This document shows, piece after piece, positions 9,702 to 19,684 of a stretch of DNA of 34,463 nt; the first letter of the stretch is position 1, and every line of letters starts with the position of its first letter. A program made the translations under genes and the position numbers. The stretch is from an uncultured Pelagibacteraceae bacterium (GTDB taxonomy: Bacteria; Pseudomonadota; Alphaproteobacteria; Pelagibacterales; Pelagibacteraceae). The stretch lies in NCBI GenBank assembly GCA_902570715.1, contig CACFZB010000006.1, positions 1 through 34,463 of the forward strand, given 5' to 3'. The notes beneath the pieces were generated by a model that searched no databases, was not told the origin of the DNA, and saw only the letters and a program-made list of their open reading frames with translations.

Positions 9702-10403
9702 TTAATCTCTCCTAAATCTTGTTTGTAGAATTCTTATAAAATAAAAATAACCTAAAAATAAAAATCGGAAAATATTAGGTGCAGTCTTGCTATTTCCTTC
9801 AAGATCATTTGGTTGAGTATATGGAATTTCCTTAATTTTTATATTTTTTTTATAACATTGATATAAAAATTCTATAAAAAATTCACCGTGTCCATAACAA
9901 ATTGGAACAACACTATTTAGAACTTCCTTTTTCATTATAAATATTGAGCTAGTAAAGTCCTTTATACTTCTGGTCAAAAAAATATTACAAACAAAATTTA
10001 TAAATTTACTAGAAAAAACTCTTGTTTTATTTCTCTCATCAGAACCTGCTTGAACGTACCTTGATAATAAAACTAAGTCATTATCTTTTAAATTTTCTAT
10101 CATATTTGGAAAATGATTTGATAAATCACCCATATTAGAGTCAAGCCAACCAATTAAGTCTCCAGTCGTATGAAGCATTCCACATAAAAAAGCAGAAGCT
10201 AACCCTTTTGATTTTTTTCTACATATAATCTTAGTATTATCATCTTCAAATTTTTTTAAAATATCAAATGTTCCATCAGGTGAATTATCATCAACGATTA
10301 CTAATTCCAAATTTGTTATTTCCTTTTTCAAACTTTTAATAGTTTTTTCAATACTTACCCTTTCATTATACGTTGATAAGATTATTGATGTTTTTATAGA
10401 CAT
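9702..10403 (-). CDS. Family 2 glycosyltransferase (dolichol-phosphate-mannose synthase-like)
   Basis: 233 aa; SIILSTYNERVSIEKTIKSLKKE, ELVIVDDNSPDGTFDILKKFE, IGWLDSNMGD. Confidence 0.85.
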   Translation of the reverse strand: MSIKTSIILSTYNERVSIEKTIKSLKKEITNLELVIVDDNSPDGTFDILKKFEDDNTKIICRKKSKGLASAFLCGMLHTTGDLIGWLDSNMGDLSNHFPNMIENLKDNDLVLLSRYVQAGSDERNKTRVFSSKFINFVCNIFLTRSIKDFTSSIFIMKKEVLNSVVPICYGHGEFFIEFLYQCYKKNIKIKEIPYTQPNDLEGNSKTAPNIFRFLFLGYFYFIRILQTRFRRD

Positions 10404-11377
10404 TATTTTTTGAGTTCATTATCCATCATAATCTTAATTAGATCATTAAGCTTATAATTAACTTTAAAATTAAAAACTTTTTTAGCTTTATTTGTATTTC
10501 CAATTAAAGTGCTTGTTTTTGTTGGTCTAAAAAATTTTCTATTTATTTTTAAATATTTTTTCCAATCAAGATTGACATATTTAAAACATTTAATCATAAA
10601 ATCTTTTACTGAATGTACTTCGCCAGTTGCAATAATAAAATAATCTGGTTTTTTTTGTTGCATAATTTTCCATGCATTTTCAACGTATTCTTTTGCATAT
10701 CCCCAATCGATTTTAACACTGATATCTCCTAATTCTAAATATTTTCTTTTTCCGTAATATATTTCACAAACATGTTTTACAATTTTTTGAGTTACATATG
10801 AGTCTGTTCTTCTAGGGGATTCATGATTATAAAAAATAGCACCATAAATTTTTAAATTATGAACTTGTTTGTAAAGATTACAAATATAAAAAGCAGAAAC
10901 TTTTGATAAAGCATAAATACTTTGTGGATTAAAAGTGGTTTTTTCATCTTGCTTTAAAGATTTAGAGTCTCCAAACATATTGGATGAAAATGGCTGAAAA
11001 TATTTAATTTTTTTATTAAAACTTCTTATTATTTCTAAAATATTTATTACTGATTGAGCTGTAGTTGTAAAAGAATATATTGGAACAGAAAAACTCCAAC
11101 CTACATGATCTTGATCGGCAAAATTGTAGATTTCATCTGGCTTAACTTTTAAAATTAAATTTCTAATAGAAGCATGATCATTAAGATCCCCTCTTTCTAT
11201 AAAAAATGATCTTTCAAAAATTTTTTTATTTTCTATTAAGTGATTGATGTTTTTTAAATTTCCAGTAGCAGATTTTCTTACAAGACCATAAACTTTATAT
11301 TTTTTTTTTAATAAAAGCTCAGAAATATAAGAACCATCTTGACCAGTCACTCCTAAAATTAATGCTTTTTTAATCAT
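10403..11377 (-). CDS. Divergent Gmd-like NAD(P)-dependent SDR
   Basis: 324 aa; GVTGQDGSYISELLLKKKY, IYNFADQDHVGWSF, QPFSSNMFG (S-S-N instead of T-S-E), YALSK, YNHESPRRTDSYVTQKI, IDWGYAKEYV. Same architecture as Gmd at 646..1674. Confidence 0.85.
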   Translation of the reverse strand: MIKKALILGVTGQDGSYISELLLKKKYKVYGLVRKSATGNLKNINHLIENKKIFERSFFIERGDLNDHASIRNLILKVKPDEIYNFADQDHVGWSFSVPIYSFTTTAQSVINILEIIRSFNKKIKYFQPFSSNMFGDSKSLKQDEKTTFNPQSIYALSKVSAFYICNLYKQVHNLKIYGAIFYNHESPRRTDSYVTQKIVKHVCEIYYGKRKYLELGDISVKIDWGYAKEYVENAWKIMQQKKPDYFIIATGEVHSVKDFMIKCFKYVNLDWKKYLKINRKFFRPTKTSTLIGNTNKAKKVFNFKVNYKLNDLIKIMMDNELKK

Positions 11378-11850
11378 CTATTTATAACTTTAAACTTTGG
11401 ATAAGGTAAAATAAACTTACCTCCTGATTTTAACCATTTTTTTTCACGTTTCATGAACTCATTTATAAACCCATAAGGCATTACAAAAAAGTAGTCAGGA
11501 TTAAGTTTTCTGGCATTTTTCTCTGATAGTATCTTCACACCTGATCCAATTGTATATTTGCCCCATTTTGATTTCGTTCTTTCTGCTGCATAGGGAATTT
11601 CCTTATTTGTAAGACCATAATATTGTAATAAAGTATTTCCCTTAGTGGATGCACCATATAAAAAAATTTTTTTTCCTAATTTATTGTTTTTATGGATAAA
11701 CTTCAAAGTTCTTTGTTTATTTTTTTTGACTCTTTGAATAAATCTAATTATTTCGCTATAGCTAGCTTTTTCTTTATATTTAATTGATTTTTTAATATTT
11801 TTTTTACAATATATTCGATAAGAGCCACCATTAATATTATTTTCACTCAT
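11374..11850 (-). pseudogene. C-terminal part of a frameshifted sugar C-methyltransferase; composite gene 11374..12587
   Basis: 158 aa; MSENNINGGSYRIYC...GKKIFLYGASTKGNTLLQYYGL matches the C-terminal domain of Zn-motif-bearing C-methyltransferases. The N-terminal part lies in the adjacent ORF in another frame. Confidence 0.75.
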
Positions 11851-11861
11851 TTTAAAAATTT

Positions 11862-12587
11862 TTAAACCATTTTTTCAAACAAATATTTTAGTGAATTATA
11901 AGAGTAATATTCTAAATGTTCATGACAAATATTACCTAAATCATTTGTTTTAAACATAGAGTGAGAACACATTAATTGAGCAACAAATATACCATCGTCA
12001 TCTAATGCATCTGCAGCATGCTTTATGAATTCAGAAGGATCTTCAAGATCGTAAAACATACCAATTGCAGAAACAACTTTTAATTTTTGATGCTTCTTTG
12101 GAATCTTTTTTAAATGTTTCGTATGCCAAAAATCATTAATCATATAATGACAGTTTGATTTTAATTCATTTTTTAAATTATTTGCAGGTTCACATCCAAT
12201 AGTAATAATTTGATCTTTTTTAAAATATTTCAAAAATGTACCATCGTTTGCTCCTATATCTAAAATAACCTCACCTGGTTTTATGTTGCAATTTTTTTTA
12301 ATATCATAATAAAGTTCTTTTAACCCATCTCTCATGGTTTTTGTGATACCAGACTTATACCAATAAAATTTCTTATACATGATTTCTTGTGGTGCTGAGT
12401 GCTCAAGTTGAAGTAACTGACATTTTTTACAATAAACTAAATTCAGTGGAGCTTTAATTCCCTTACGAATTGAAGTCTTGTTAACAAAATTACTTACAAA
12501 ATGATTTCCAAAATTATAAATTTGTTTAAGTTTTGAAAATTTACAAAGTCTACACTTTTTAATTTTGGTAGTTTTAGGAATTCTCAT
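11862..12587 (-). pseudogene. N-terminal part of the frameshifted sugar C-methyltransferase (Zn motif plus SAM domain)
   Basis: 241 aa; CRLCKFSKL...CKKCQLLQLEHS (CxxC pairs), EVILDIGANDGTFLKYF, ICHEHLEYYSYNSLKYLFEKMV*. Inserting one T into the T6 tract at 11870-11875 gives FEKNGLKIFKMSENNINGGSYR. Confidence 0.8.
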
Positions 12588-12588
12588 A

Positions 12589-13857
12589 TTAAAATATTAT
12601 ATTATTTGTAAAGTAATTTAGATTTTTAAACAAATTCATCATAAAAAACAAAGAATAAAATACATATAATGAGAAAATATTTGTTTTTTCTTTAAAAAAA
12701 TCATTGCTCAATTTACTGCTAAATAAAGTAAAAAATAATATCATAAAAAGTGGATCATAATATTCATGGTAAAAATAATTAAGTGGGTTCTGTAAAAAAA
12801 GGCACAAGAATATCATTAAATGTAAAAGGAAGTTTAATTTTATTATTGAATAAATTACAATAATTGAAAAGAAACAAATTACAAAAAATATAATATCATT
12901 ACCAAATAATAGATTTGATACTTTAAGAAACACTCCTCCACCAACACCTAATTGACTAACATCAAAATTAAACGAAAGTGACAGTATTATTGTTAATATA
13001 GCTATTAATATGATTTCTACCAATTTAATATTTTTAAATAAAAATAACTTTTTTGAATTAATGAAATAATAAATAAAAAATAAAAAATGAAATAATATTA
13101 TAGATGAAACTATTAAAATTATATTTGAAATATTAAAAGAATAAATTGACTCATTCTCTTGTTGAAGCCTAAAAGGATAATTATTTATGAATAAAATAAA
13201 ATAAAATGCAGGTACTGAAAGTAATATATTTTCCAAAGCTAAAATGAGAGTTTTCCTGGAAACACCAAATACCTTAATGAATTCTATAAAAAAAAGAACA
13301 GAAAATACTGCGTAAATAGGCTTATAATAAGATGATAATGCCAAAAATAATATATTTAGATAAGCATATTTGATTTCATGTTTATCTAAAAATTTAGAAT
13401 AAAAAAAGATTGATAACAAAAAAAATAATAATGATATGATTTCACTACCTGGCCAAAATGATAAAGATCTTACATGAGGTGATAAAATTAAAATAAAAGA
13501 AAATACAAATAATTTATCTGAGTCAACATCTTTGAAAATTTGTTTTAAACAAAGATAGAAAAAAAAAGGAATAAATAAAGCAAAATGAAAAAAAACAAAT
13601 CTGAGCAAATCCTCGCTGCCAAGGATATTAAAAATTACTAATAGTGTGGATATAAATAAAGGAGAATGATCATTTTTATAAACATGATAATTATGTAAAC
13701 TGTAACCAAAATCTATATTAAATCCCAACATAACCTCATAGTGATGTTTGAAATCATTTAACGCCCCTCCGCTTGAATTTTCATTTAAAAAAAATCCTAA
13801 TAGTAAAGATGAATAAGCTATGAAAATAACAATAAATTTTACTTTATATTTATGCAT
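12589..13857 (-). CDS. Multipass membrane protein, GT-C-like glycosyltransferase candidate
   Basis: 422 aa with many TM segments; early loop NDFKHHYEVMLGFNIDFGYSLHNYHVYKNDHSPLF resembles first-loop acidic regions of GT-C enzymes. Overlaps the neighbouring gene by 8 nt. Confidence 0.5.
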   Translation of the reverse strand: MHKYKVKFIVIFIAYSSLLLGFFLNENSSGGALNDFKHHYEVMLGFNIDFGYSLHNYHVYKNDHSPLFISTLLVIFNILGSEDLLRFVFFHFALFIPFFFYLCLKQIFKDVDSDKLFVFSFILILSPHVRSLSFWPGSEIISLLFFLLSIFFYSKFLDKHEIKYAYLNILFLALSSYYKPIYAVFSVLFFIEFIKVFGVSRKTLILALENILLSVPAFYFILFINNYPFRLQQENESIYSFNISNIILIVSSIILFHFLFFIYYFINSKKLFLFKNIKLVEIILIAILTIILSLSFNFDVSQLGVGGGVFLKVSNLLFGNDIIFFVICFFSIIVIYSIIKLNFLLHLMIFLCLFLQNPLNYFYHEYYDPLFMILFFTLFSSKLSNDFFKEKTNIFSLYVFYSLFFMMNLFKNLNYFTNNIIF

Positions 13858-14620
13858 TAATTTTATTTTGAATTTTTTTTAATATATTAAAAAATACCAA
13901 CACTAAAAGTCTATATACTGAGGTAACAAAATTTATTTTTTGATACTTATAATAAACTAAAAAAGCATTAATTAATTTTGTATAAAAGTTTCTTGATAAC
14001 GAATTATGAGAGGATCTCCAGCTACTAAGAGTCAAGTACATACCATTTAAACTTTTTTTTTTTGATATATTAAGCCAAGTAATATAATCTTCTTGAGTTG
14101 ATATATTTTTAAACAAATTTTTTTGAATTAATGTTTTTAGAACAATTACCGATGATGTGCCTATATAACAACATTTTAATAGAGCATTATAACTCAAACT
14201 TTTTTTAGCATTTTGTTTTCCAATTTTTTCTCCTTTTTCATTTATTATATCGTAAGAGGTGTGAGAAAAGTTTAAATTGTTCATTAACATCCATTTTAAT
14301 TGAATTTCAATTTTATTTTTTTTCCAAAGATCATCACAATCTAGAAAAGCAATAAACTTGCCCTTACTTTTTTTTATTCCTATATTTCTAGAAAGTGCTA
14401 CCCCTAAATTTTTTGAATTGTAATAAATTTTTGTTTTTTTATTTTTTTCATAATTTTTTAAAAATTTTTTTGCTCTTTCAGTATTTTCATCACAAACGAT
14501 TATAATCTCAATATTCTTATATGTTTGCTTAACTGCTGAATTGTACGCTTCTTTGAAATATCTTTCTTTTTTATAAAAAGGCATGATAATTGAAACTAAG
14601 TTATTTTTTTTTACTGTCAT
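13850..14620 (-). CDS. Family 2 glycosyltransferase
   Basis: 256 aa; LVSIIMPFYKKERYFKEAYNSAVKQTYKNIEIIIVCD, NLGVALSRNIGIKKSKGKFIAFLDCDDLWKKNKIEIQ. Confidence 0.92.
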   Translation of the reverse strand: MTVKKNNLVSIIMPFYKKERYFKEAYNSAVKQTYKNIEIIIVCDENTERAKKFLKNYEKNKKTKIYYNSKNLGVALSRNIGIKKSKGKFIAFLDCDDLWKKNKIEIQLKWMLMNNLNFSHTSYDIINEKGEKIGKQNAKKSLSYNALLKCCYIGTSSVIVLKTLIQKNLFKNISTQEDYITWLNISKKKSLNGMYLTLSSWRSSHNSLSRNFYTKLINAFLVYYKYQKINFVTSVYRLLVLVFFNILKKIQNKINA

Positions 14621-15511
14621 TTAAATATATTTTTTTGGAAAAAAACCAAAAAGCCCAACTAGAATTGAAAATACGCGAACTAAATTTTTTAATGACTCTA
14701 ATAAATTTTTTTTTGGACTAAATAATATTAATAAAAAATTTAATAGAAATAAGAACAAATAATAATTAATTTTTAGAATACTTAAAATTAAGCCTTTAAT
14801 AAATCCAAGAGAATATCTATCTATTAAAACACTCGATGATGCATATCTAAAATTTCTTTTTAAAAACCAAGAGATACTCTCTCTTTTTTTTTGATATTTT
14901 TCAATCACAGCAGTATTTTGATTCCACCTTATTTCAAATCCTTTTAGAAATAATTTTTTAAAAAAAAGCTGATCTGATCCTCCAATATTACTTAGTCTTT
15001 CATCAAAATTAATTTTTTTATCACTTATAAGTTTTTTTTTAAAAATTACGTTGTTTGTTGAACACCAGGTAATTTTACTTAGATGTTTAAATTTTGGTTT
15101 TAAAACTTCATAAAAGATATGTTTTTTTGATGAATGTTGTGGACCAGATATAATTGAGCATTTTTTAAACTTATTAAAAATTTTTAAATTTTTAATTAGC
15201 CAATTTTTTTCTACGAATGAATCATCATCAAAAAAACATATGTAATTTGCATCTATTTCTCTTGCTTCTTTTAAACATCTGTTTCTAATCTTGGGAATAC
15301 CATTTTTTTTTTCGAAAAAATAATAAATCTTATAAAATTTCTTTTTTGATATTATCTTAATATAATCTTGTATTTTAATATTATTAGAATTATCTATTAT
15401 CAAAATAGAAACTTTGAAATTATTTAATAATTTCATTTCTAAAAGACTTGATATTGTGACTTTCAATTTATTTACGTTGTTAGAACATATACAAATTAAA
15501 AATTTTACCAT
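14621..15511 (-). CDS. Family 2 glycosyltransferase
   Basis: 296 aa; ILIIDNSNN, GIPKIRNRCLKEAREIDANYICFFDDDSFVEKNWL; C-terminal hydrophobic segment. Confidence 0.85.
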   Translation of the reverse strand: MVKFLICICSNNVNKLKVTISSLLEMKLLNNFKVSILIIDNSNNIKIQDYIKIISKKKFYKIYYFFEKKNGIPKIRNRCLKEAREIDANYICFFDDDSFVEKNWLIKNLKIFNKFKKCSIISGPQHSSKKHIFYEVLKPKFKHLSKITWCSTNNVIFKKKLISDKKINFDERLSNIGGSDQLFFKKLFLKGFEIRWNQNTAVIEKYQKKRESISWFLKRNFRYASSSVLIDRYSLGFIKGLILSILKINYYLFLFLLNFLLILFSPKKNLLESLKNLVRVFSILVGLFGFFPKKYI

Positions 15512-15555
15512 AAGTTATTTGTCTATATGAATTTGGCAAAAATTAGTACCTTAAG

Positions 15556-16668
15556 ATGAAAAAACTTAAAAATTTAATTATTTTTCATCCATATTCTGGA
15601 ATGGGTGGGGCTGACAGGTCTTTAGCAAGACTTATCAATAATTTAGATGAAAAAAAATACAAAATTCATTTTATCTCAATTTCAAAACCACTAATTAAAG
15701 GATTTATAAAAAAAAAAATTTTTTACTATAGAGTTAAGTCTAAAAGAACTATTCTATCAATTTTTGAAGTAAGAAATATTGTTAATAAAATTTTGGATAA
15801 AAAAAATAAAAATATTTTTATTTCTAACCAAAATTTTGCAAATATTGTTTCATTTTTTATACTTTTCAAATTAAAAAGGATTAAACATATTTTGATAGAA
15901 AGAAATAGTTTAAATGAGTTAGATAATTCCTATAATTTTTTAGATTATCTAAAAAAAAAGACAATTAAATTTTTAGTACGTACCACTTATAAATATTCTG
16001 ATATTGTAATCTGTATTTCAAATGATTTGAGAAAAGAAATAAAAAATTTTACAAAATCTAAAACTTTTACTATATACAACCCATCCTTGGATCAATCTAT
16101 CTATAAAACTAAAAGTTATAAAGAAAAAATAAAAATACCTAAAAATCTTATTTTAAATATTGCAAGATTAGAAAAACAAAAAGATCAATATACCTTAATT
16201 AAAGCATTTAAAAAGTTGAATAACAAAAAAAATTTCAAACTTTTTATTGTTGGTTATGGATCACAATATCATAGACTAATAGAACAAATCAAAAAATATA
16301 AACTTGAGAATGAAATTAAAATTTTTACAAAATTTAAAAATCCAAATTTCATAATTAAAAAAGCAAAACTTTTTATTTTAAGCTCCAGATATGAGGGATT
16401 TGGAAACGTATTAATTGAGGCCGGAAAAAATAAAATTCCAATCATATCTTCTAATTGTCCCCATGGACCCAATGAAATACTTAATAATGGAAAATTTGGT
16501 GATTTATTTCAAGTTAGAAATTCTAATCATTTAAGTTCAAAGTTACAAAATTTTTTAGATAACCCAAAAAAATTAAAAATAAAATCAGATTTATTTTTTA
16601 AAAGCTTAAAAAGATTTGATACAAAAAAAATAATAAAAAAATATGAACATATTTTTGAAAATATATAA
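15556..16668 (+). CDS. Family 4 glycosyltransferase
   Basis: 370 aa; IFHPYSGMGGADRSLARLINNL, ILNIARLEKQKDQYTLIKAF, FILSSRYEGFGNVLIEAGKNKIPIISSNCPHGPNEIL. Confidence 0.93.
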   Translation: MKKLKNLIIFHPYSGMGGADRSLARLINNLDEKKYKIHFISISKPLIKGFIKKKIFYYRVKSKRTILSIFEVRNIVNKILDKKNKNIFISNQNFANIVSFFILFKLKRIKHILIERNSLNELDNSYNFLDYLKKKTIKFLVRTTYKYSDIVICISNDLRKEIKNFTKSKTFTIYNPSLDQSIYKTKSYKEKIKIPKNLILNIARLEKQKDQYTLIKAFKKLNNKKNFKLFIVGYGSQYHRLIEQIKKYKLENEIKIFTKFKNPNFIIKKAKLFILSSRYEGFGNVLIEAGKNKIPIISSNCPHGPNEILNNGKFGDLFQVRNSNHLSSKLQNFLDNPKKLKIKSDLFFKSLKRFDTKKIIKKYEHIFENI

Positions 16669-16672
16669 AAAC

Positions 16673-17791
16673 CTATTTAAATATTAATTTCATTTTTTTG
16701 TAATGCTCTTCTGAAGAATATAAATAAGATTTATTTTTAGAAAAAGAAATTATATCATTTTTATCTTTGTCATTAAGATTTAACATTTTATCGAAATTTT
16801 CCAAAAAACTTTCAATATTATTTGACTCATATAAAAGCCCAGCTTTATTATTTTCTATGAACTCTCTAGGGCCATTAGGACAATCACTAGATAGAATAAA
16901 TGTTTCATTCATAGCTGCTTCGATAAGTACAAAACCCGGATCCTCCCATAAAGAGGACAAAATAAAACATTTAGACTCTTTAAAATAATCATTTACGTTA
17001 TCTTTGTGTCCAATTAGATAAACGCTATTTTCTAGTTTAAGTTTTGAAACCAAATTTTCTAGATCATTTCTTTGCTCTCCATCTCCGAGAATATTCAATT
17101 TATAGGTTCCGGGATATTTTTTTTCTATGTAAGAGAAACAATTAATTAAAAAATTAAAATTTTTTTGTTTTGTTAATCTTCCAATTGCCAAGAGATTATT
17201 AGATTTTTTCCCACTATTATTTTTAATTTCCTCGAGATTAAATACAGGATCCTCGATTCTGTGAATACCATTTTCTTTAAAAATTTTTTTTTCCTGTAAT
17301 AATTTTTTTGTTAAATCTGTTGGACAAATTATAGCAAAAAGTTTCTTTGAAAACATTTTCCATAAAAAATGCCTTAAAAAATGAAGCTTTGGATATCCTG
17401 AAATTCTAATAATAAATTTTATCTTAAAGAAATGACTTAAAATCATAATCATTAAGGTATTTAAATGTGCAATAAAATAATTAGGTTTTACTTTTACTAG
17501 AGTAAAGATTAATGGTAGCAAAGTCACAAAAGATATGATGATTAAACTTAGCCTACTTTGTAAATAACCATTTTTAGGTAGATAATTGTGCAAATTAAAA
17601 CTTATCAAATTAATGATTTTTAAATTTTTACTCTCAATTTCATTTTTATAATCATTCCATTCCCCCACCGAATTAATAATATAAACTTCAGATAAATGAT
17701 CTTTTTTTTTTAAAATTGAAGCAGAATTAATTACAGATTTTATTGTTGCAATTTTAGTAAGAAATGGGGACCAATAAAATATTTTTTTCAT
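16673..17791 (-). CDS. Family 4 glycosyltransferase
   Basis: 372 aa; LLAIGRLTKQKNFNFLINCFSYI, FILSSLWEDPGFVLIEAAMNETFILSSDCPNGPREFI. Confidence 0.93.
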   Translation of the reverse strand: MKKIFYWSPFLTKIATIKSVINSASILKKKDHLSEVYIINSVGEWNDYKNEIESKNLKIINLISFNLHNYLPKNGYLQSRLSLIIISFVTLLPLIFTLVKVKPNYFIAHLNTLMIMILSHFFKIKFIIRISGYPKLHFLRHFLWKMFSKKLFAIICPTDLTKKLLQEKKIFKENGIHRIEDPVFNLEEIKNNSGKKSNNLLAIGRLTKQKNFNFLINCFSYIEKKYPGTYKLNILGDGEQRNDLENLVSKLKLENSVYLIGHKDNVNDYFKESKCFILSSLWEDPGFVLIEAAMNETFILSSDCPNGPREFIENNKAGLLYESNNIESFLENFDKMLNLNDKDKNDIISFSKNKSYLYSSEEHYKKMKLIFK

Positions 17792-17885
17792 TAAAAAAAT
17801 GCTATTAACAATTACTATTCTTATATCTTTTATTTTAAAAATAAATATTAATAATATGTTCTGTAATTAAATTACAAATTTTAAA

Positions 17886-19682
17886 ATGTGTGGATTTTTA
17901 GGATATATAGTTGAAAAAAATAGTCATAAATCTGGACTGGATCAAAAATTTGATTTTTATCAAAAAAAAATGAATCATAGAGGACCAGATTTTCAAACTA
18001 AAATAAAGTTTGAAGAAAATGATACGATTGCTTGTTTTGGTTTTAATAGATTGTCAATTCAAGATTTAAATACAAATGCTAATAGGATTTTTAGAAATGA
18101 TGACTACCTTCTTTTATTTAATGGAGAAATCTATAATAAGCTAAATTTAATTCAAAAATATTTAATTAATCAAAAATTTGATACTCAAAGTGATACTGAA
18201 GTTTTATTTAAATTGTTAACAAAATTTGGAACAAAAATTATCAAAGAAATAGAGGGTATTTTTTCAATAATATTTTACGATATTAATAGTTCTAATTTAT
18301 ATATGATAAGAGATTATACTGGAACAAAACCTCTTTATTACTTTAATGATGAAAAAAATTTATATTTCGCATCTGAGGCATGGTTTTTGTATTCATTATC
18401 TAAAAAAAAATTGAATTTTGAATGTTTAAATTTTTATTTTAGATATGGTTTTTCACCCAATTCAAAGACTCTTATAAATAATGTTTTAAAAGTTAAGCCA
18501 AATACTATTTTAAAATTCAATATAAAAAAAAATCAAATTTTAGATTATAAGATAATTGATTTTTCAAAAAAAAATAATTTTTTAAAAGAAAATAATTCAT
18601 CTTTAAGAAAAGACTTAAGTAAATCAATAGAAAAAAATTTAATAGGTGACCGAAAAATTGGAGTATTTCTCTCGGGGGGAATAGACTCAACTATTATTTC
18701 GTTAACCACAAGAAAAATTAATGAAAAAATTGAAGCGTACACATCTATTTATGAAGATAATGAACTTGAAAAAGATATAGATTATGGATACACAAAAAGG
18801 ATCTGCGATCAATTTAATATCAAATTGAATTTAGCTACAATTACAAAAAAAGAAATTTTTAATGGAGATTTATTAAATAGGATTTCATCTTTTTTTGATG
18901 AGCCAGTAGCAAACTTAAATATAATTTCATCCTATAAACAATCTAAACTTGCTAATCAAAATGATCTTTCTGTTATTATTACAGGAGACGGTGCAGATGA
19001 AATTTTTGGAGGTTATAGAAAATATCAAACTTTAGAAATTTCCCGTAAACTAAAATACTTATCTTTTTTAAATAAAAAGATTAAAAGTTACACAATAAAA
19101 AATGATAAAATTCCTTATTTATTTTTTAAAAAAAATGATAATGAAAATTATAAGTATATATTCAAAAACGACTTTTTTAATTCTATTATACAAATTAAAA
19201 ATCATCTTTTTGAAAATTACAATGAAGACAATCTTACAAAATTAAATAAATTTGATTTTTATAATTGGCTACCTGATGAGCATAATCTTAAACTTGATCG
19301 ATGCACAATGGCCAATTCGGTTGAGGGAAGAGTACCATTTCAAGATTTAACAATTTTAAAATATTTTAATCCAGAAAAAATAAAAAATAAAATAAACTTG
19401 AATAAAAATAAACTAGAGTTAAGAGAGGCATTTAGCGATTTACCTAATTATATTTTGAATAGAAAAAAAAGAGGTTGGTTTTTAGATGACAAAAAAATAC
19501 TAAAACATTTTTTGCAAAAAAATGCTTATGATCTTTTCAAGACAAATTCTGGGGAGGAAAAAATATTTAATGAAGAAAATCTTTTAAATTCAATAAATCA
19601 AGATAACAAATTGCTAAATAAGTTTAGTCTTACTACAATAGTAATGTTCAAACTGTGGTACAGACAAGTGATGGATTGTTAA
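17886..19682 (+). CDS. asnB: Asparagine synthetase (glutamine-hydrolysing)-like amidotransferase
   Basis: 598 aa; MCGFLGYIV (Cys2 nucleophile), MNHRGPD, LLFNGEIYN, GVFLSGGIDSTIIS (PP-loop), ITGDGADEIFGGY. Confidence 0.94.
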   Translation: MCGFLGYIVEKNSHKSGLDQKFDFYQKKMNHRGPDFQTKIKFEENDTIACFGFNRLSIQDLNTNANRIFRNDDYLLLFNGEIYNKLNLIQKYLINQKFDTQSDTEVLFKLLTKFGTKIIKEIEGIFSIIFYDINSSNLYMIRDYTGTKPLYYFNDEKNLYFASEAWFLYSLSKKKLNFECLNFYFRYGFSPNSKTLINNVLKVKPNTILKFNIKKNQILDYKIIDFSKKNNFLKENNSSLRKDLSKSIEKNLIGDRKIGVFLSGGIDSTIISLTTRKINEKIEAYTSIYEDNELEKDIDYGYTKRICDQFNIKLNLATITKKEIFNGDLLNRISSFFDEPVANLNIISSYKQSKLANQNDLSVIITGDGADEIFGGYRKYQTLEISRKLKYLSFLNKKIKSYTIKNDKIPYLFFKKNDNENYKYIFKNDFFNSIIQIKNHLFENYNEDNLTKLNKFDFYNWLPDEHNLKLDRCTMANSVEGRVPFQDLTILKYFNPEKIKNKINLNKNKLELREAFSDLPNYILNRKKRGWFLDDKKILKHFLQKNAYDLFKTNSGEEKIFNEENLLNSINQDNKLLNKFSLTTIVMFKLWYRQVMDC

Positions 19683-19684
19683 AT

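Noticed and set aside
16269-16988. Short antisense ORFs (16269..16472 -, 16767..16988 +)
   Set aside because: Lie inside the two GT4 genes on the opposite strand and have no recognisable features.
18545-18742. 65-aa minus ORF inside asnB
   Set aside because: Antisense to a strongly conserved PP-loop region; spurious.
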